From positions 37,934 through 101,933 of the forward strand of contig JAJRTS010000020.1 of NCBI GenBank assembly GCA_024278175.1: DNA of 64,000 nt. The letters are read 5' to 3'. Origin of the DNA: Gemmatimonadales bacterium. GTDB taxonomy: Bacteria > Gemmatimonadota > Glassbacteria > GWA2-58-10. Positions 52,096 through 60,871 of this stretch are shown here, one piece after another. Both the position numbers and the translations under genes were made by a program. The number at the start of each line of letters is the position of its first letter. Position 1 is the first letter of the stretch. The notes under the pieces are model-generated. The model was not told where the DNA came from and searched no databases. It was given only the letters and a program-made list of their open reading frames with translations.

Positions 52096-52134
52096 ACAAA
52101 GCCGGGGAGACGCTAACAGTCTCCCCGGCTTTGT
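52096..52134. terminator. Bidirectional terminator between the ABC operon and the isomerase-like gene
   Basis: A 16-bp perfect stem (52096-52111 with 52119-52134). The genes on both sides converge on it. Confidence 0.88.
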
Positions 52135-52154
52135 ATACTTGAAGTGGCACTTAA

Positions 52155-53924
52155 TCAGCTTTCGCCCGGGCCGACGGCCTTGCCCGCTTTGCAGCCGGAC
52201 TCCAGGCTGTTCTCCAGCGAGATATCCCCGCAGATCGTGGCCCTAAAGCCCAGGCTTTGGGCCATCGCGGCCTTGGCCAGAGCGATCTCGTTGGCCGAGC
52301 GGGCATCGGGAGCGTAGCTGACAGTGATGTGGTTGCTCTTGTGGCGGGCCATAAGCTGGTCGCGGCTCACCCCGTAGAGCATGGCGTGCATCAGCGGCCA
52401 CTGCCTTGTGGTGGCGTCCCAGCGGCGCTGGCTTTCGGTCGCGGGCAGCTCAACGGCGGCCCCCCGGCCGATATCGATACAGAACTGTTCCTGATCCAGG
52501 AATACACGGCTCCAGACAAGCTCACCGGGCTTTGCCAGGCAGCGGGTACAGATCCCGTTTTCGATAAAGAAATCGTAGGGCTGACGGACGCCTTCCATGC
52601 CCGCCCAGCTTTCGGCCACATGCCCGGCGGGAGTATTGCCTGAGAGCTCGAACGCCCAGATAAACGCGTCCAACTCGAACTCGCGGCCACCGAAAACGGC
52701 GCCGCCGCTGTAGTTGTCTCCCCAGCGGATATCATGCTGGGTGGTTTCCGACCATAGCGGTTCCAGGCCGCTGCCACGGTAGATTTCCCGGCTGAGCGCC
52801 TGATCGACCGCGCAGCCCATGTCGGCCTCGTTGGCGCACATGATCGGCCGGCCGGCCATCACCGGGCGGCCCCTGTACTCCACCGGGGGACGGGTCGTGC
52901 TGTTGAGCATGGCCTCGGTAAGATCGCTGGCGGCGCAGAGCCGCGCCAGGCCGAGCTGGTAGGCGATCCCTACCCCGTCGAGCCCTTCCTCTGCCACATG
53001 GCGTACTATCGCGGCGTACATGCGACCCGACTCCAGCACGGCTTTCTCGGTGATGTCGGTAAAGGGGTTGGAGCCGATCTTGAGCTTGAACCCCCGGTCG
53101 ATCAGCCACTTGACATAGCCCATCGCCTCGCCGTGGGGCACCTCCAGCATGCGTGCGTAGAGGTCGCTCTGGTTGAGCCGCCGCAGTTGGATGCCCGTGC
53201 CGGTCAGGTCGCGCTCATCGAAAGCGGCGTTGATCATCCCCATGCACAGCGGGTCGTAGAGGCCCAGCAAACGGGGCCGGGCGCGGAAGTTTTTTGCGGC
53301 GGAAACTCCGAAATCCAGCGCAGCGCCGTAGGAGGCGAAATTCGCCGGATCAAAACGGCGCGCGTGGCTGAGGTCGTGGTCGATCTTACCCTCGGCGAGC
53401 CACTGCCTGATTTTTTTTGCGGAGCCACCGTCCTCGAATTTCTCACTACTCCAGAGGATCGAATGCCCGGCCTGGCCGCTGGAAAACCGGTGGCGCGTCA
53501 GGCAGGCTTCCAGGCCCAGGGCGCCCACCAATCCAGGCCATGCGCCGTCAAAATTGCTGGCCACCAGGATCGGGCCGCGATGCTCCCAGAGGTTATAGAC
53601 CACGTGATTGCTGTACTGCCAGACAGCCTCGGCCACCACCAGCGGGGCAGCGGCCGGGATTCGTGCGAACACATCGCGGCCCTGGGCCTGAGTTTCGATA
53701 AAGCCGTGGCCCAGCGCCGGGTCCACTTCCGGGTGGGCACGAACGAGCTCGTAGCCCTCGCGGGCGAACGCCTGGCGCAACTGGCGCTCGCATTCCAACT
53801 GGGCGCTCTGGCAGGCGATATTGGCCGTGCGGCGGTGGTCGCCGTTGGCTACCAGCACGATCTGTTTTTTGCCGGGAGCGAGCATCGTGTCGACAGTATT
53901 TTCCGGCTGAGTCCAGCTTAACAT
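52155..53924 (-). CDS. L-fucose/L-arabinose isomerase-family protein (FucI-like)
   Basis: The 589-aa protein matches the size and layout of L-fucose isomerases: VANGDHRRTANIACQSAQLE near the start, LLGLYDPLCMGMINAAFDE with an acidic ligand, MCANEADMGCAVDQAL with Glu and Asp, and GDNYSGGAVFGGREFELDAF. Family enzymes use Mn to interconvert aldoses and ketoses. ATG 53924 is chosen (GGAG 8 nt upstream); an in-frame GTG at 53951 is possible. No fucK or fucA lies nearby, so the sugar is not fixed by context. A DUF1080 gene precedes it. Confidence 0.82.
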   Translation of the reverse strand: MLSWTQPENTVDTMLAPGKKQIVLVANGDHRRTANIACQSAQLECERQLRQAFAREGYELVRAHPEVDPALGHGFIETQAQGRDVFARIPAAAPLVVAEAVWQYSNHVVYNLWEHRGPILVASNFDGAWPGLVGALGLEACLTRHRFSSGQAGHSILWSSEKFEDGGSAKKIRQWLAEGKIDHDLSHARRFDPANFASYGAALDFGVSAAKNFRARPRLLGLYDPLCMGMINAAFDERDLTGTGIQLRRLNQSDLYARMLEVPHGEAMGYVKWLIDRGFKLKIGSNPFTDITEKAVLESGRMYAAIVRHVAEEGLDGVGIAYQLGLARLCAASDLTEAMLNSTTRPPVEYRGRPVMAGRPIMCANEADMGCAVDQALSREIYRGSGLEPLWSETTQHDIRWGDNYSGGAVFGGREFELDAFIWAFELSGNTPAGHVAESWAGMEGVRQPYDFFIENGICTRCLAKPGELVWSRVFLDQEQFCIDIGRGAAVELPATESQRRWDATTRQWPLMHAMLYGVSRDQLMARHKSNHITVSYAPDARSANEIALAKAAMAQSLGFRATICGDISLENSLESGCKAGKAVGPGES

Positions 53925-53960
53925 TGCGCATGCTCCATCGTTCAGATTCACCGGATGCTT

Positions 53961-54656
53961 TTAGAGTTCCCTGACCCAGATATTGCGGAAGCGCACCGGG
54001 TGGTTGTGGTCCTGGAGCATGATCGGCCCTTTTTTAAGCTCCTGGTTTCCCATCGCGCCGCCGGTGGGCGAGATTTCCAGGTTGTCCTGAACGAGCACGC
54101 CGTTTTGCAGCACGGTGACAGTGGCTTTTTTCGTCACTTTGCCTGCGTCGTCCAGCTCGGCTGCGTGGAAAATAATGTCGTATGTCTGCCAGATTCCCGG
54201 CGGGCGGCAGGCGTTGACCAGCGGAGGCGAGGCCTTGTAAACGGCGGCGCACTGGCCGTCGAAATAGGTTTCGTTTTCGTAGCTGTCCAGAACCTGGATT
54301 TCGTAGTTGCCGTGAATATAGACCCCGCTGTTGCCGCGGTCCTGGCCCTCGCCCACGGCCGGGGCGGGCATGCGGAATTCGAGGTGAAGCTGCATGTCGC
54401 CGAAATTTTGTTTGGTTACGATGCTGCCCTCGTTGACCTCCATGGCCCCATCGACCAGCTTCCAGTTGGCGGCGGAACCATCCCTGTTCTGCCAGTTTTC
54501 GAGATTTGAGCCATCGAACAGCACGAGAGCGTCGGAGGGCACATCGCAGGGCAGGGCGCTGATCACTCTGGGGGCCTGTTCCCGGGAGAGGCAGAGGGTG
54601 AAAGTTAGCAGTGACAGAGCCGCCAGCAGGGGGAAGACCGTTCTTTTGCCGCGCAT
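53961..54656 (-). CDS. Secreted DUF1080 protein (3-keto-disaccharide hydrolase-like)
   Basis: The 231-aa protein has a signal peptide and one LamG-like beta-sandwich of the DUF1080 family: LFDGSNLENWQNRDG, WKLVDGAMEV, QLHLEFRMP, NSGVYIHGNYEIQVLDSY and the closing GPIMLQDHNHPVRFRNIWVREL. Some members hydrolyse 3-keto-glycosides; many occur in polysaccharide-utilisation regions. Position 5' of the isomerase-like gene (36-bp gap) suggests one transcript for releasing and converting a sugar (inference). Confidence 0.88.
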   Translation of the reverse strand: MRGKRTVFPLLAALSLLTFTLCLSREQAPRVISALPCDVPSDALVLFDGSNLENWQNRDGSAANWKLVDGAMEVNEGSIVTKQNFGDMQLHLEFRMPAPAVGEGQDRGNSGVYIHGNYEIQVLDSYENETYFDGQCAAVYKASPPLVNACRPPGIWQTYDIIFHAAELDDAGKVTKKATVTVLQNGVLVQDNLEISPTGGAMGNQELKKGPIMLQDHNHPVRFRNIWVREL

Positions 54657-54798
54657 TTATTCCTCCGGTAATTAAGAGTGTTTAAGGGTCGTGGTTCCTG
54701 AGCAATATATACAAGATTTGGGAATGCTGCCAGTTTAGAAGCGTGTAAAAACACACTCTTTTAGCAGCGTGTTGAAATATACGAAAGTGTGGGCACCT

Positions 54799-54917
54799 GG
54801 TTGTCAAGGGCCGTTTCTCGCCAGGCCAGCCCAAAACGGCGCAAACGGTTCAACTGATTGGCATAACACAAGTAACATGACCAGCAAAAGAAACGGCTTG
54901 CCTTGCCCTTGACAACC
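54799..54917. repeat. Inverted-repeat (MITE-like) element
   Basis: GGTTGTCAAGGGC (54799-54811) is the exact inverse of GCCCTTGACAACC (54905-54917); inside, CCGTTTCT pairs with AGAAACGG with an 8-nt offset. The ~70-bp interior has no coding potential. Length and end structure resemble a MITE; target-site duplications are not obvious. Confidence 0.5.
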
Positions 54918-54941
54918 AACCAGACAAAATATTTCATTCGA

Positions 54942-54969
54942 GGGCGTTGAACGTTTTATTTCAACGCCC
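54942..54969 (-). terminator. Hairpin after the D-aminoacylase-like gene
   Basis: GGGCGTTGAA pairs perfectly with TTCAACGCCC across an 8-nt loop, 3 bp past the stop codon of the minus-strand gene. The tail is not T-rich, so termination may be inefficient. Confidence 0.55.
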
Positions 54970-54971
54970 CT

Positions 54972-56603
54972 TTAGAGCAGCCCCACTGGCCGGTCGGTGC
55001 GGCGAAGGACCCGGCCCGGGCGCTCGCCTGTCATCTTGTTGCCGTCGAAAACCGTGCGTCCGCCCACGATCACGCGTTCAATACCTACCGGGTACTGATG
55101 CGGTTTTTCAAAAGTCGCTTTGTCGATTATCCGCTCCGGGTCGAACAGGGTCAGGTCCGCCGCCGCGCCGGGGCGGATTATTCCACGATCCAGCAGGCCG
55201 GCGCGCTGGGCGGGCAGCGAGGTCATCTTGCGCACTGCGTCCTCCAGGCTGATCACGCCCAGCTCACGCACGTAATGGCCCAGAACACGGGGGAACGTGC
55301 CGTAGCTGCGGGGATGCGGCACACCCTTGCCGAATTCCATCACGGTTCCGTCCGAGGCATGCATCACGGCCGGGTGGCTCATGATCCGGGCGACATCGTC
55401 CTCGTTGAGGCAATGGTACACGCAGGAGGCTCCACCCTTGAGCACCAGCGAGATAACCAGTTCGGCGGTGTTTTCGATTGTCTGCTCGATCCCGCGTTCT
55501 TCAAGAATCTGGCGCAGGTTTTTACCCTCCAGGCTATGATCGTGAGCGCAGGAGGCGATAGTGACATTCTGCGGATCGTCGCCGCCCCGGTCGTTGGTCA
55601 GGGCGAAAGCGATCGCCCCGGCGATTTTTTCTTTTTGCACCGGGTTGTCCAGACGGGCGTAGAGACTGTCAGTGCCGCCGGCCATCGACCAGGGCGGGAA
55701 CAGAACCCGCAGGCCCGTGCTGGTGGCGGGGTAGGGATACTGGTCGGCGGTAATGTCCAGGCCGCGGGCGCGGGCGCTATCCAACATCGCCAGGGTGGTT
55801 ACGCTCCGGCCCCACATCAATTTGCCGACCGCCTTATGGTGGGTTAGATTAACCGGGATACCGGCCTCGTCTGCGATCCGGATCGCCTCGGCCACCGCCT
55901 CGATCAGTCCCGGCCCTTCCTCGCGGAGGTGGCTGGTGTAGTAGCCCCCGTAGGCCGCGGCCACCTTGGCGAGTTCGATCACCTCTTCGGTGCCGGAGTA
56001 TGCTCCGGGTACGTATTTCAGCCCCGTGGAGATCCCAACCGCCCCATCGCGCATGGCCTGGCCGACCAGTTGCTTCATCCGCTGAAGTTCTTCGGCCGTG
56101 GGCGCTCTGTCGTCCAGGCCCATCACCTCGCGACGCACCGAACCCTGGCCGACCGTGAAGCAGACATTGGGCGCCAGCGGCAGGGTGTCCAGCCCGGCAA
56201 GGTATGCTCCCATGTCCACGGCACTGCCTCCATCGGCGCCGCCGATCAGGGTGGTCACTCCCTGCCGGACGAAATTGGTCGCATCCGGGTTATGGCGGAT
56301 TCCGCTGTCGCAGTGGTTATGGATATCGATAAAGCCGGGGGAGAGCACCAGCCCGAGCGCATCGATAGTGTCGGCGGCCGGGATGTCGAGCTGGGCTCTC
56401 ACAGCCAGGATGCGCCCATCGGCCACGGCCACATCGCCCAGGTACCACGGGTTGCCCGCGCCATCGACAATCTTTGCCCCGGTGATCAGCAGGTCGGCGG
56501 CAGTTCTGGCCGGCTGGCGCGAGTGAGCGCAGGCCGCCGGCAGCACCAGGCACGAGATCAGCAGGACAGAAACCGCAAGCAACGAAATCTGTTTCCCTGA
56601 CAT
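54972..56603 (-). CDS. N-acyl-D-amino-acid deacylase-like amidohydrolase, lipoprotein
   Basis: The 543-aa protein has a signal peptide with a lipobox-like LPAAC. The amidohydrolase fold shows DLLITGAKIVDGAGNPWY, the metal motif GFIDIHNHCD (HxH), STGLKYVPGAYS, GGYYTSHLREEG, VNLTHHKAVGK and a catalytic HASDGTVMEFG Asp. D-aminoacylases release D-amino acids from N-acyl forms; an exported version could recycle peptidoglycan-derived or environmental D-amino acids. It is on the same strand as the FG-GAP gene (39-bp gap). Confidence 0.85.
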   Translation of the reverse strand: MSGKQISLLAVSVLLISCLVLPAACAHSRQPARTAADLLITGAKIVDGAGNPWYLGDVAVADGRILAVRAQLDIPAADTIDALGLVLSPGFIDIHNHCDSGIRHNPDATNFVRQGVTTLIGGADGGSAVDMGAYLAGLDTLPLAPNVCFTVGQGSVRREVMGLDDRAPTAEELQRMKQLVGQAMRDGAVGISTGLKYVPGAYSGTEEVIELAKVAAAYGGYYTSHLREEGPGLIEAVAEAIRIADEAGIPVNLTHHKAVGKLMWGRSVTTLAMLDSARARGLDITADQYPYPATSTGLRVLFPPWSMAGGTDSLYARLDNPVQKEKIAGAIAFALTNDRGGDDPQNVTIASCAHDHSLEGKNLRQILEERGIEQTIENTAELVISLVLKGGASCVYHCLNEDDVARIMSHPAVMHASDGTVMEFGKGVPHPRSYGTFPRVLGHYVRELGVISLEDAVRKMTSLPAQRAGLLDRGIIRPGAAADLTLFDPERIIDKATFEKPHQYPVGIERVIVGGRTVFDGNKMTGERPGRVLRRTDRPVGLL

Positions 56604-56642
56604 GTGCTTTCCTTCCTGAATTTTTTGTGGTTTTGTTCAGTA

Positions 56643-57848
56643 TTATTTCAATGGATTCTCATACCAGATAACGCCCAGATCGTCACGCTCATCGGTGGTG
56701 AGCACGTCCAGGTCGCCGTCGCCGTCAATGTCCACGCATTCGATCCTGTCAAACTTGATCCCACGCGGGCCTGAGATATCAAAATACTCCACTGCTCCCG
56801 GATCGGGCCAGCCGGATGTGCGAATCCAGAATACTCCGCTGCGCTCTTCTGCATTCTCGCAACTGACCACCAGGTCCAGGCGTCCGTCGAGGTCGAAATC
56901 GGCGGCGGTCACGGCCTTGGCCGTGCCGGTGTTCTCGGGGAAAACGATTTCGAAGCGGCGCCACTGTCCGCCGGGTTGAGAGTCAAAAATCAGAATTTTG
57001 CGGTCCTTGGCGGCTACGGCCAGCTCCGGTTGCCCGTCGGAGTCCAGATCGGCGAGATCGAGGAACATCACCTCGCAGTCCCGGCCGCCGATAAGGTGCT
57101 CATTCCAGCCCGGTCCGCCGCCCGCCGGATTTTCCAGCCAGCGTACTCCACGGCGCGCTCCCTTGCGGTCGGTAAAGAGGATATCCCGGTCGCCGTCGCC
57201 GTCCATGTCCGGCACGCGGATACTCATCGCCCAGCCCAGCTCAGCCAGTGGGTTCCATTGCCAGGAGTCTTCCCGGTTTTGGCGGGCAAAATAACCCAGC
57301 ATGGCGTTTTCGTTCTTGCCGCCGGCGACCAGGGATAACCCCTCGCCCGGGATGAGCACGGCAGGCGCGCAGAACATCCACTGCATCAGGCCGGCAGCGG
57401 CCTCCAGCCGCTCCGTGCTCCAGGCTCCGGGGGCAAGAATGTCGTCGCTCCCGTGGGTGAAGCTATGGATGTAGATGGCCCGGTTGCCACCCTCGCAACT
57501 GCTGACAACCTCCAGAGCACCGTCCCCGTTCAGATCGGCGAACACCGCATCCTCTACATCAGCCACCGCTCCCACTGTAACAGCGGGCCAGGGCCGTGTC
57601 GAGTTGGCGTATCCGGGATGGAGATAGACCCTGACCAGGCCGTCCTCCTCCCAGCCGGTGGTGATATCGGGCAGGCCGTCGTGGTTCAGATCTCCCAGCC
57701 GGACACCATCGGCGCCCTCGAATGTGCTGTCGATAATATGAAGGGGCCAGGGGGCATCCGGGTTAAGGGTGGTGGACACGTCTACTGATGGGTAGGCGCG
57801 CAGCAGGAACGGCATGAGCATTATTAAGCAAAGAGCGCGGGAAAGCAT
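56643..57848 (-). CDS. Secreted FG-GAP/VCBS repeat protein
   Basis: The 401-aa product starts at ATG 57848 (AGGGA 7 nt upstream), giving a signal peptide (LSRALCLIMLMPFLLRAYP). Six Ca-binding Dx[DN]xDG loops occur along the protein (DLNHDG, DLNGDG, DMDGDG, DLDSDG, DFDLDG, DIDGDG), consistent with a seven-blade propeller of the integrin/FG-GAP type. Such proteins bind ligands or glycans; no enzyme motif is seen. It probably shares a transcript with the downstream deacylase-like gene. Confidence 0.85.
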   Translation of the reverse strand: MLSRALCLIMLMPFLLRAYPSVDVSTTLNPDAPWPLHIIDSTFEGADGVRLGDLNHDGLPDITTGWEEDGLVRVYLHPGYANSTRPWPAVTVGAVADVEDAVFADLNGDGALEVVSSCEGGNRAIYIHSFTHGSDDILAPGAWSTERLEAAAGLMQWMFCAPAVLIPGEGLSLVAGGKNENAMLGYFARQNREDSWQWNPLAELGWAMSIRVPDMDGDGDRDILFTDRKGARRGVRWLENPAGGGPGWNEHLIGGRDCEVMFLDLADLDSDGQPELAVAAKDRKILIFDSQPGGQWRRFEIVFPENTGTAKAVTAADFDLDGRLDLVVSCENAEERSGVFWIRTSGWPDPGAVEYFDISGPRGIKFDRIECVDIDGDGDLDVLTTDERDDLGVIWYENPLK

Positions 57849-58139
57849 GTTTAATCCCTGAAAAGAATTAAAGGGTCCGGGGACAGGCAAGCAGGCAATC
57901 CAATAAATAACTTTATCAATAGTACGGTGCAATAGTTTGCTGGAATTGTGTGAAGTAGTAATTTTTATTAATTTTTGAAAAAATACGTTTTTAAAGCGTT
58001 TTTTTCTTGCGCTAGCTTTTTTGCTCTGGTAGATTTGTTAACGAATCCGGTTCAGCTTCCGGAGAAGCGCCGTCTTAAGTCCGGTATCCAGCGCGTGTTG
58101 GCCGGGCGTAGTTTTCATCTTTTTCAGGAGTTTAGTTGT

Positions 58140-58340
58140 ATGGCAAGGGGAAAAGTAAAATGGTTTAACGAGGCCAAGGGCTTCGGCTTTATCGAGCAGG
58201 AAGAAGGCCAGGACGTCTTCGTGCACTACTCGGCTATCGAGAGCGATGGTTTCAATACTCTCTACGAGAACCAGGAAGTAGAGTTTGAGATTGTCGAGGG
58301 GCCGAAGGGACTGCAGTCCCAGAATGTCAGGCCTGTCTGA
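58140..58340 (+). CDS. Cold-shock-domain protein (CspA family)
   Basis: The 66-aa protein [20 protein letters not shown]... contains RNP1 (KGFGFI) and RNP2 (VFVHY), binding single-stranded RNA or DNA as a chaperone. ATG 58140 follows AGGAG. The ~290-bp upstream region, AT-rich near 57950-58020, may provide a long regulatory leader as in other csp genes. The gene ends at a perfect terminator. Confidence 0.96.
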   Translation: MARGKVKWFNEAKGFGFIEQEEGQDVFVHYSAIESDGFNTLYENQEVEFEIVEGPKGLQSQNVRPV

Positions 58341-58367
58341 CGTTAGACCAGTGACCCTGAAAAACGG

Positions 58368-58404
58368 AACCCCGCCGGAGCTTCGCGCTCCGGCGGGGTT
58401 TTTT
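58368..58404 (+). terminator. Terminator of the cold-shock gene
   Basis: A 14-bp perfect stem (58368-58381 with 58387-58400), loop TTCGC, then six T. Confidence 0.93.
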
Positions 58405-58431
58405 CGCTCAGTGCTGTTCCGTGTCCGGATT

Positions 58432-60519
58432 TCAGGGTTTGATGATCCTGTCGGTGAACTGTTCGCGGCCGCCGCCGAAATCGATCCCGCCGCCAACTTC
58501 GTTTTTAGTGAAAGCAAGTTTGATCCCCTCGAGTTCGACAACGATCTCAGCGCCGTTTTCGCCCTTTTGGGCGATTGCGGCGACAGGGACCTCTTCGGTG
58601 GTGGGTCCGGTGACTGTAAGTACGTGCAGAAAATAGTCGACGGTGGCGGCTTTCGGCGGCTTGATCTCGATCCGGCAGGCGGGCTCGTGGCCGCGGTCCT
58701 TTTCCGGGGGATGGTCCTGTCCTCCGTAATAGGAGTGAAGTTCGTCGCCGTAACGCAGGCTGACCGTGTGCTTTTCCGGCAGCAGGGTCTGCACGAACAG
58801 CAGGCCCTCGCCGTTGGTGACCACTTGCCAGGGGTCGCGCTGCTGCGGGAGCGTCATTGCCATCAACTGCCAGGTTTTTTCGTATTCGGGTTTCGTGGTG
58901 CGGACCCTGTCGAAAATGACGAACGTGCCGGGGCGGATGTAAACTAGCTGGCGGGTGAAATACTCGAGTTTTTTCCGCTTGTAGGACCGCGAGCAGTCGC
59001 CGGCGGTATAGAGCCAGCGGCCCTCGTCCTGGAAGGCCAGCAGGTCGGCAATGTCGTAGAGCTCGCGGTCGGCGTTCCATTGAGCCGCGTCGGCCACCGC
59101 GCCGTTGTGGTGGGGGAAATCGTGATGCTGGCCGCCGTCGTTATCCATCACCCCGTCAAACAGCTTCTCGAACGCCCGGATATTGTGCCAGCTCTCTTCG
59201 GGATCGTAGACCCGCAGCGTACTGTGGGCCACGGTGCGAAGGTGGTAGTTGACATCGTGGTCCGTGCCGAAATAGTAATACTGACCGCCGTCGGCGGCCA
59301 GCTCGCCGCCCCTGTAAATCAGGAAATGGCCGTTATCTAGGTGCTGATGGGCGGTAAAGCGGTCGCCGCACTTGAAGAAAAAGTAGGTGGCGTCCTCGTC
59401 CCAGCTGCTGCGGGCGTAGACGTAGCCCGGTCCGGTGGAAACGTGACTGGTCCGGAACGAGGCCAGATCGCCTTTCGGCACAGTGGTGTCCCGCCAGAGG
59501 AAATCCATGTAGGCCTGGTAAGCCGCTCCGGTCCGGGGGGTGGTTTCGTTGAACGTGTGTACAACCTGATGAGCCGGGTCGTCGCGGAAGCGGTTGACCA
59601 GGATGCGGCGGGCGGCCAGGGTTTTATCCCGGTCGCTGCCGAACACTCTCCCGCCGCTGTCGCCCATCGGGATCGGCCGGCGGCTGTGACGGTCGTCGAT
59701 ACCGGGGTACATCTCGAACATGCCCGCAATCGCCCGCTGTCCCATGAACTCCGGGCTGATTCCGAAATAGTCCAGTCCCTCCACGCGGCGGGCCACCTCG
59801 CAGAAAAACGTCCACTCGTAAATCCAGTAGTTCACGTAGTAACCCTCGCCCCAGCCGCCGCCATCGCCCGCCAGCGCGAACGCGGGCAACACCCGCTCGC
59901 GGTATTCCCGTTCCAGGTCGGCCAGCACCCGGCGGCTGCGCTCGTGCTCGTAGTAGGTGGCATAACCGGCCAGCCCGTAGCCCCAGTGCTTGTAGCTGTA
60001 CCACCCGTTATGGAACACGTGGGGTTCGCTACCCGTGTTGGCTTCCACAGTCTGGTCGAAATACCGGAAGAACTCCTGCTTCTCGTCAGCGGACCAGAGC
60101 GGGTAGGACAGGTCGTAGGCCAGCGCGATATTCGCCAGCGCGTCGCCGAAACGGACGTGGCCTTTCTTTATTCCGGCGCGCACGATCTCAAGGGCCAGTT
60201 TCTTGGCGTGCATGCCCAGCGCCTCATCGCCCTCGATCACGTAGGCCAGCCCGCTGGATACCGCCCCGGCGGTACCGTTGATTTTAAAGTCGTGAGCCTG
60301 CTCCAGGGTGCGCGCCCAGGCCTCCGGTCGCTGGACGGCGAGTTGCCTGAGGTATTCGGCGCTGCCCAGCAGCCGGGGATGGTCACGGGAGATTTCGTGG
60401 CGCTCCATAGTGAACATATCGGCTGCCGGAGCCGGATTTCCGGCGGAGTCCGGTTGCGAACAGGAGAGCGCCAGCAGAGACATGGAGAGGATGACGAGCA
60501 GGGGCGGCAAAGTGCGCAT
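58432..60519 (-). CDS. Heparinase II/III-like lipoprotein (second copy)
   Basis: The 695-aa protein has a lipobox LALSC, an alpha-toroid domain (residues ~40-370, DLSYPLWSADEKQEFFRYF, NGWYSYKHWGYGLAGYA, GGGWGEGYYVNYWIYEW) and a beta domain with FKCGDRFTAHQHLDNGHFLIYRGGELAADGG, the HxHxDxxxF-type signature of the family. It is not a recent duplicate of the 845-aa protein at 43.9 kb. Next to it on the same strand lies an HGSNAT-like acetyltransferase, which hints at an amino-sugar/uronate polymer as substrate. Confidence 0.87.
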   Translation of the reverse strand: MRTLPPLLVILSMSLLALSCSQPDSAGNPAPAADMFTMERHEISRDHPRLLGSAEYLRQLAVQRPEAWARTLEQAHDFKINGTAGAVSSGLAYVIEGDEALGMHAKKLALEIVRAGIKKGHVRFGDALANIALAYDLSYPLWSADEKQEFFRYFDQTVEANTGSEPHVFHNGWYSYKHWGYGLAGYATYYEHERSRRVLADLEREYRERVLPAFALAGDGGGWGEGYYVNYWIYEWTFFCEVARRVEGLDYFGISPEFMGQRAIAGMFEMYPGIDDRHSRRPIPMGDSGGRVFGSDRDKTLAARRILVNRFRDDPAHQVVHTFNETTPRTGAAYQAYMDFLWRDTTVPKGDLASFRTSHVSTGPGYVYARSSWDEDATYFFFKCGDRFTAHQHLDNGHFLIYRGGELAADGGQYYYFGTDHDVNYHLRTVAHSTLRVYDPEESWHNIRAFEKLFDGVMDNDGGQHHDFPHHNGAVADAAQWNADRELYDIADLLAFQDEGRWLYTAGDCSRSYKRKKLEYFTRQLVYIRPGTFVIFDRVRTTKPEYEKTWQLMAMTLPQQRDPWQVVTNGEGLLFVQTLLPEKHTVSLRYGDELHSYYGGQDHPPEKDRGHEPACRIEIKPPKAATVDYFLHVLTVTGPTTEEVPVAAIAQKGENGAEIVVELEGIKLAFTKNEVGGGIDFGGGREQFTDRIIKP

Positions 60520-60871
60520 TTGGGACTCCCGGCGGTGAGATTGGAGTACGGAAGAGGGGAATGATAATAAATAATCGCCTGCCGGGGCGAACGGAGCAAG
60601 TTTTTCTGAGGTATGCCTTACTTTTTACCCGAATTCTGGGGACGGAGGTTATTCAGCGGTGGGCTCTCGCCCCGGGGGGAGAGGGAGAGAATCGGCCGCC
60701 GGGCCACCTGTCGGCTTCAGCCGCCGAAACGAAGTCCGCTAGTGCATCGCAATACTCGTGTCCCGTGCCGTGGCGCGGCTCGTTCACGTCCGGGCGGAAC
60801 CCGGTTAGCTCAAAATGCCGGTTTTCGCCCTCGACGCCCTAGGCTTCAGCCGCAGAGTTGTCCTTTAAAAA
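60520..60871. other. Intergenic region between the acetyltransferase-like gene and the heparinase-like gene
   Basis: The 352 bp presumably hold the promoter of the heparinase-like gene. Fragments such as GGCTTCAGCCG near 60714 and 60842 form short repeats. No gene, hairpin with T-run or promoter was recognised. Confidence 0.45.

Larger units (their letters stand above)
54657..54971. other. Intergenic region with an inverted-repeat element
   Basis: The 315 bp contain a ~119-bp inverted-repeat element (54799-54917) and a hairpin at 54942-54969. No gene is seen. Confidence 0.6.
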
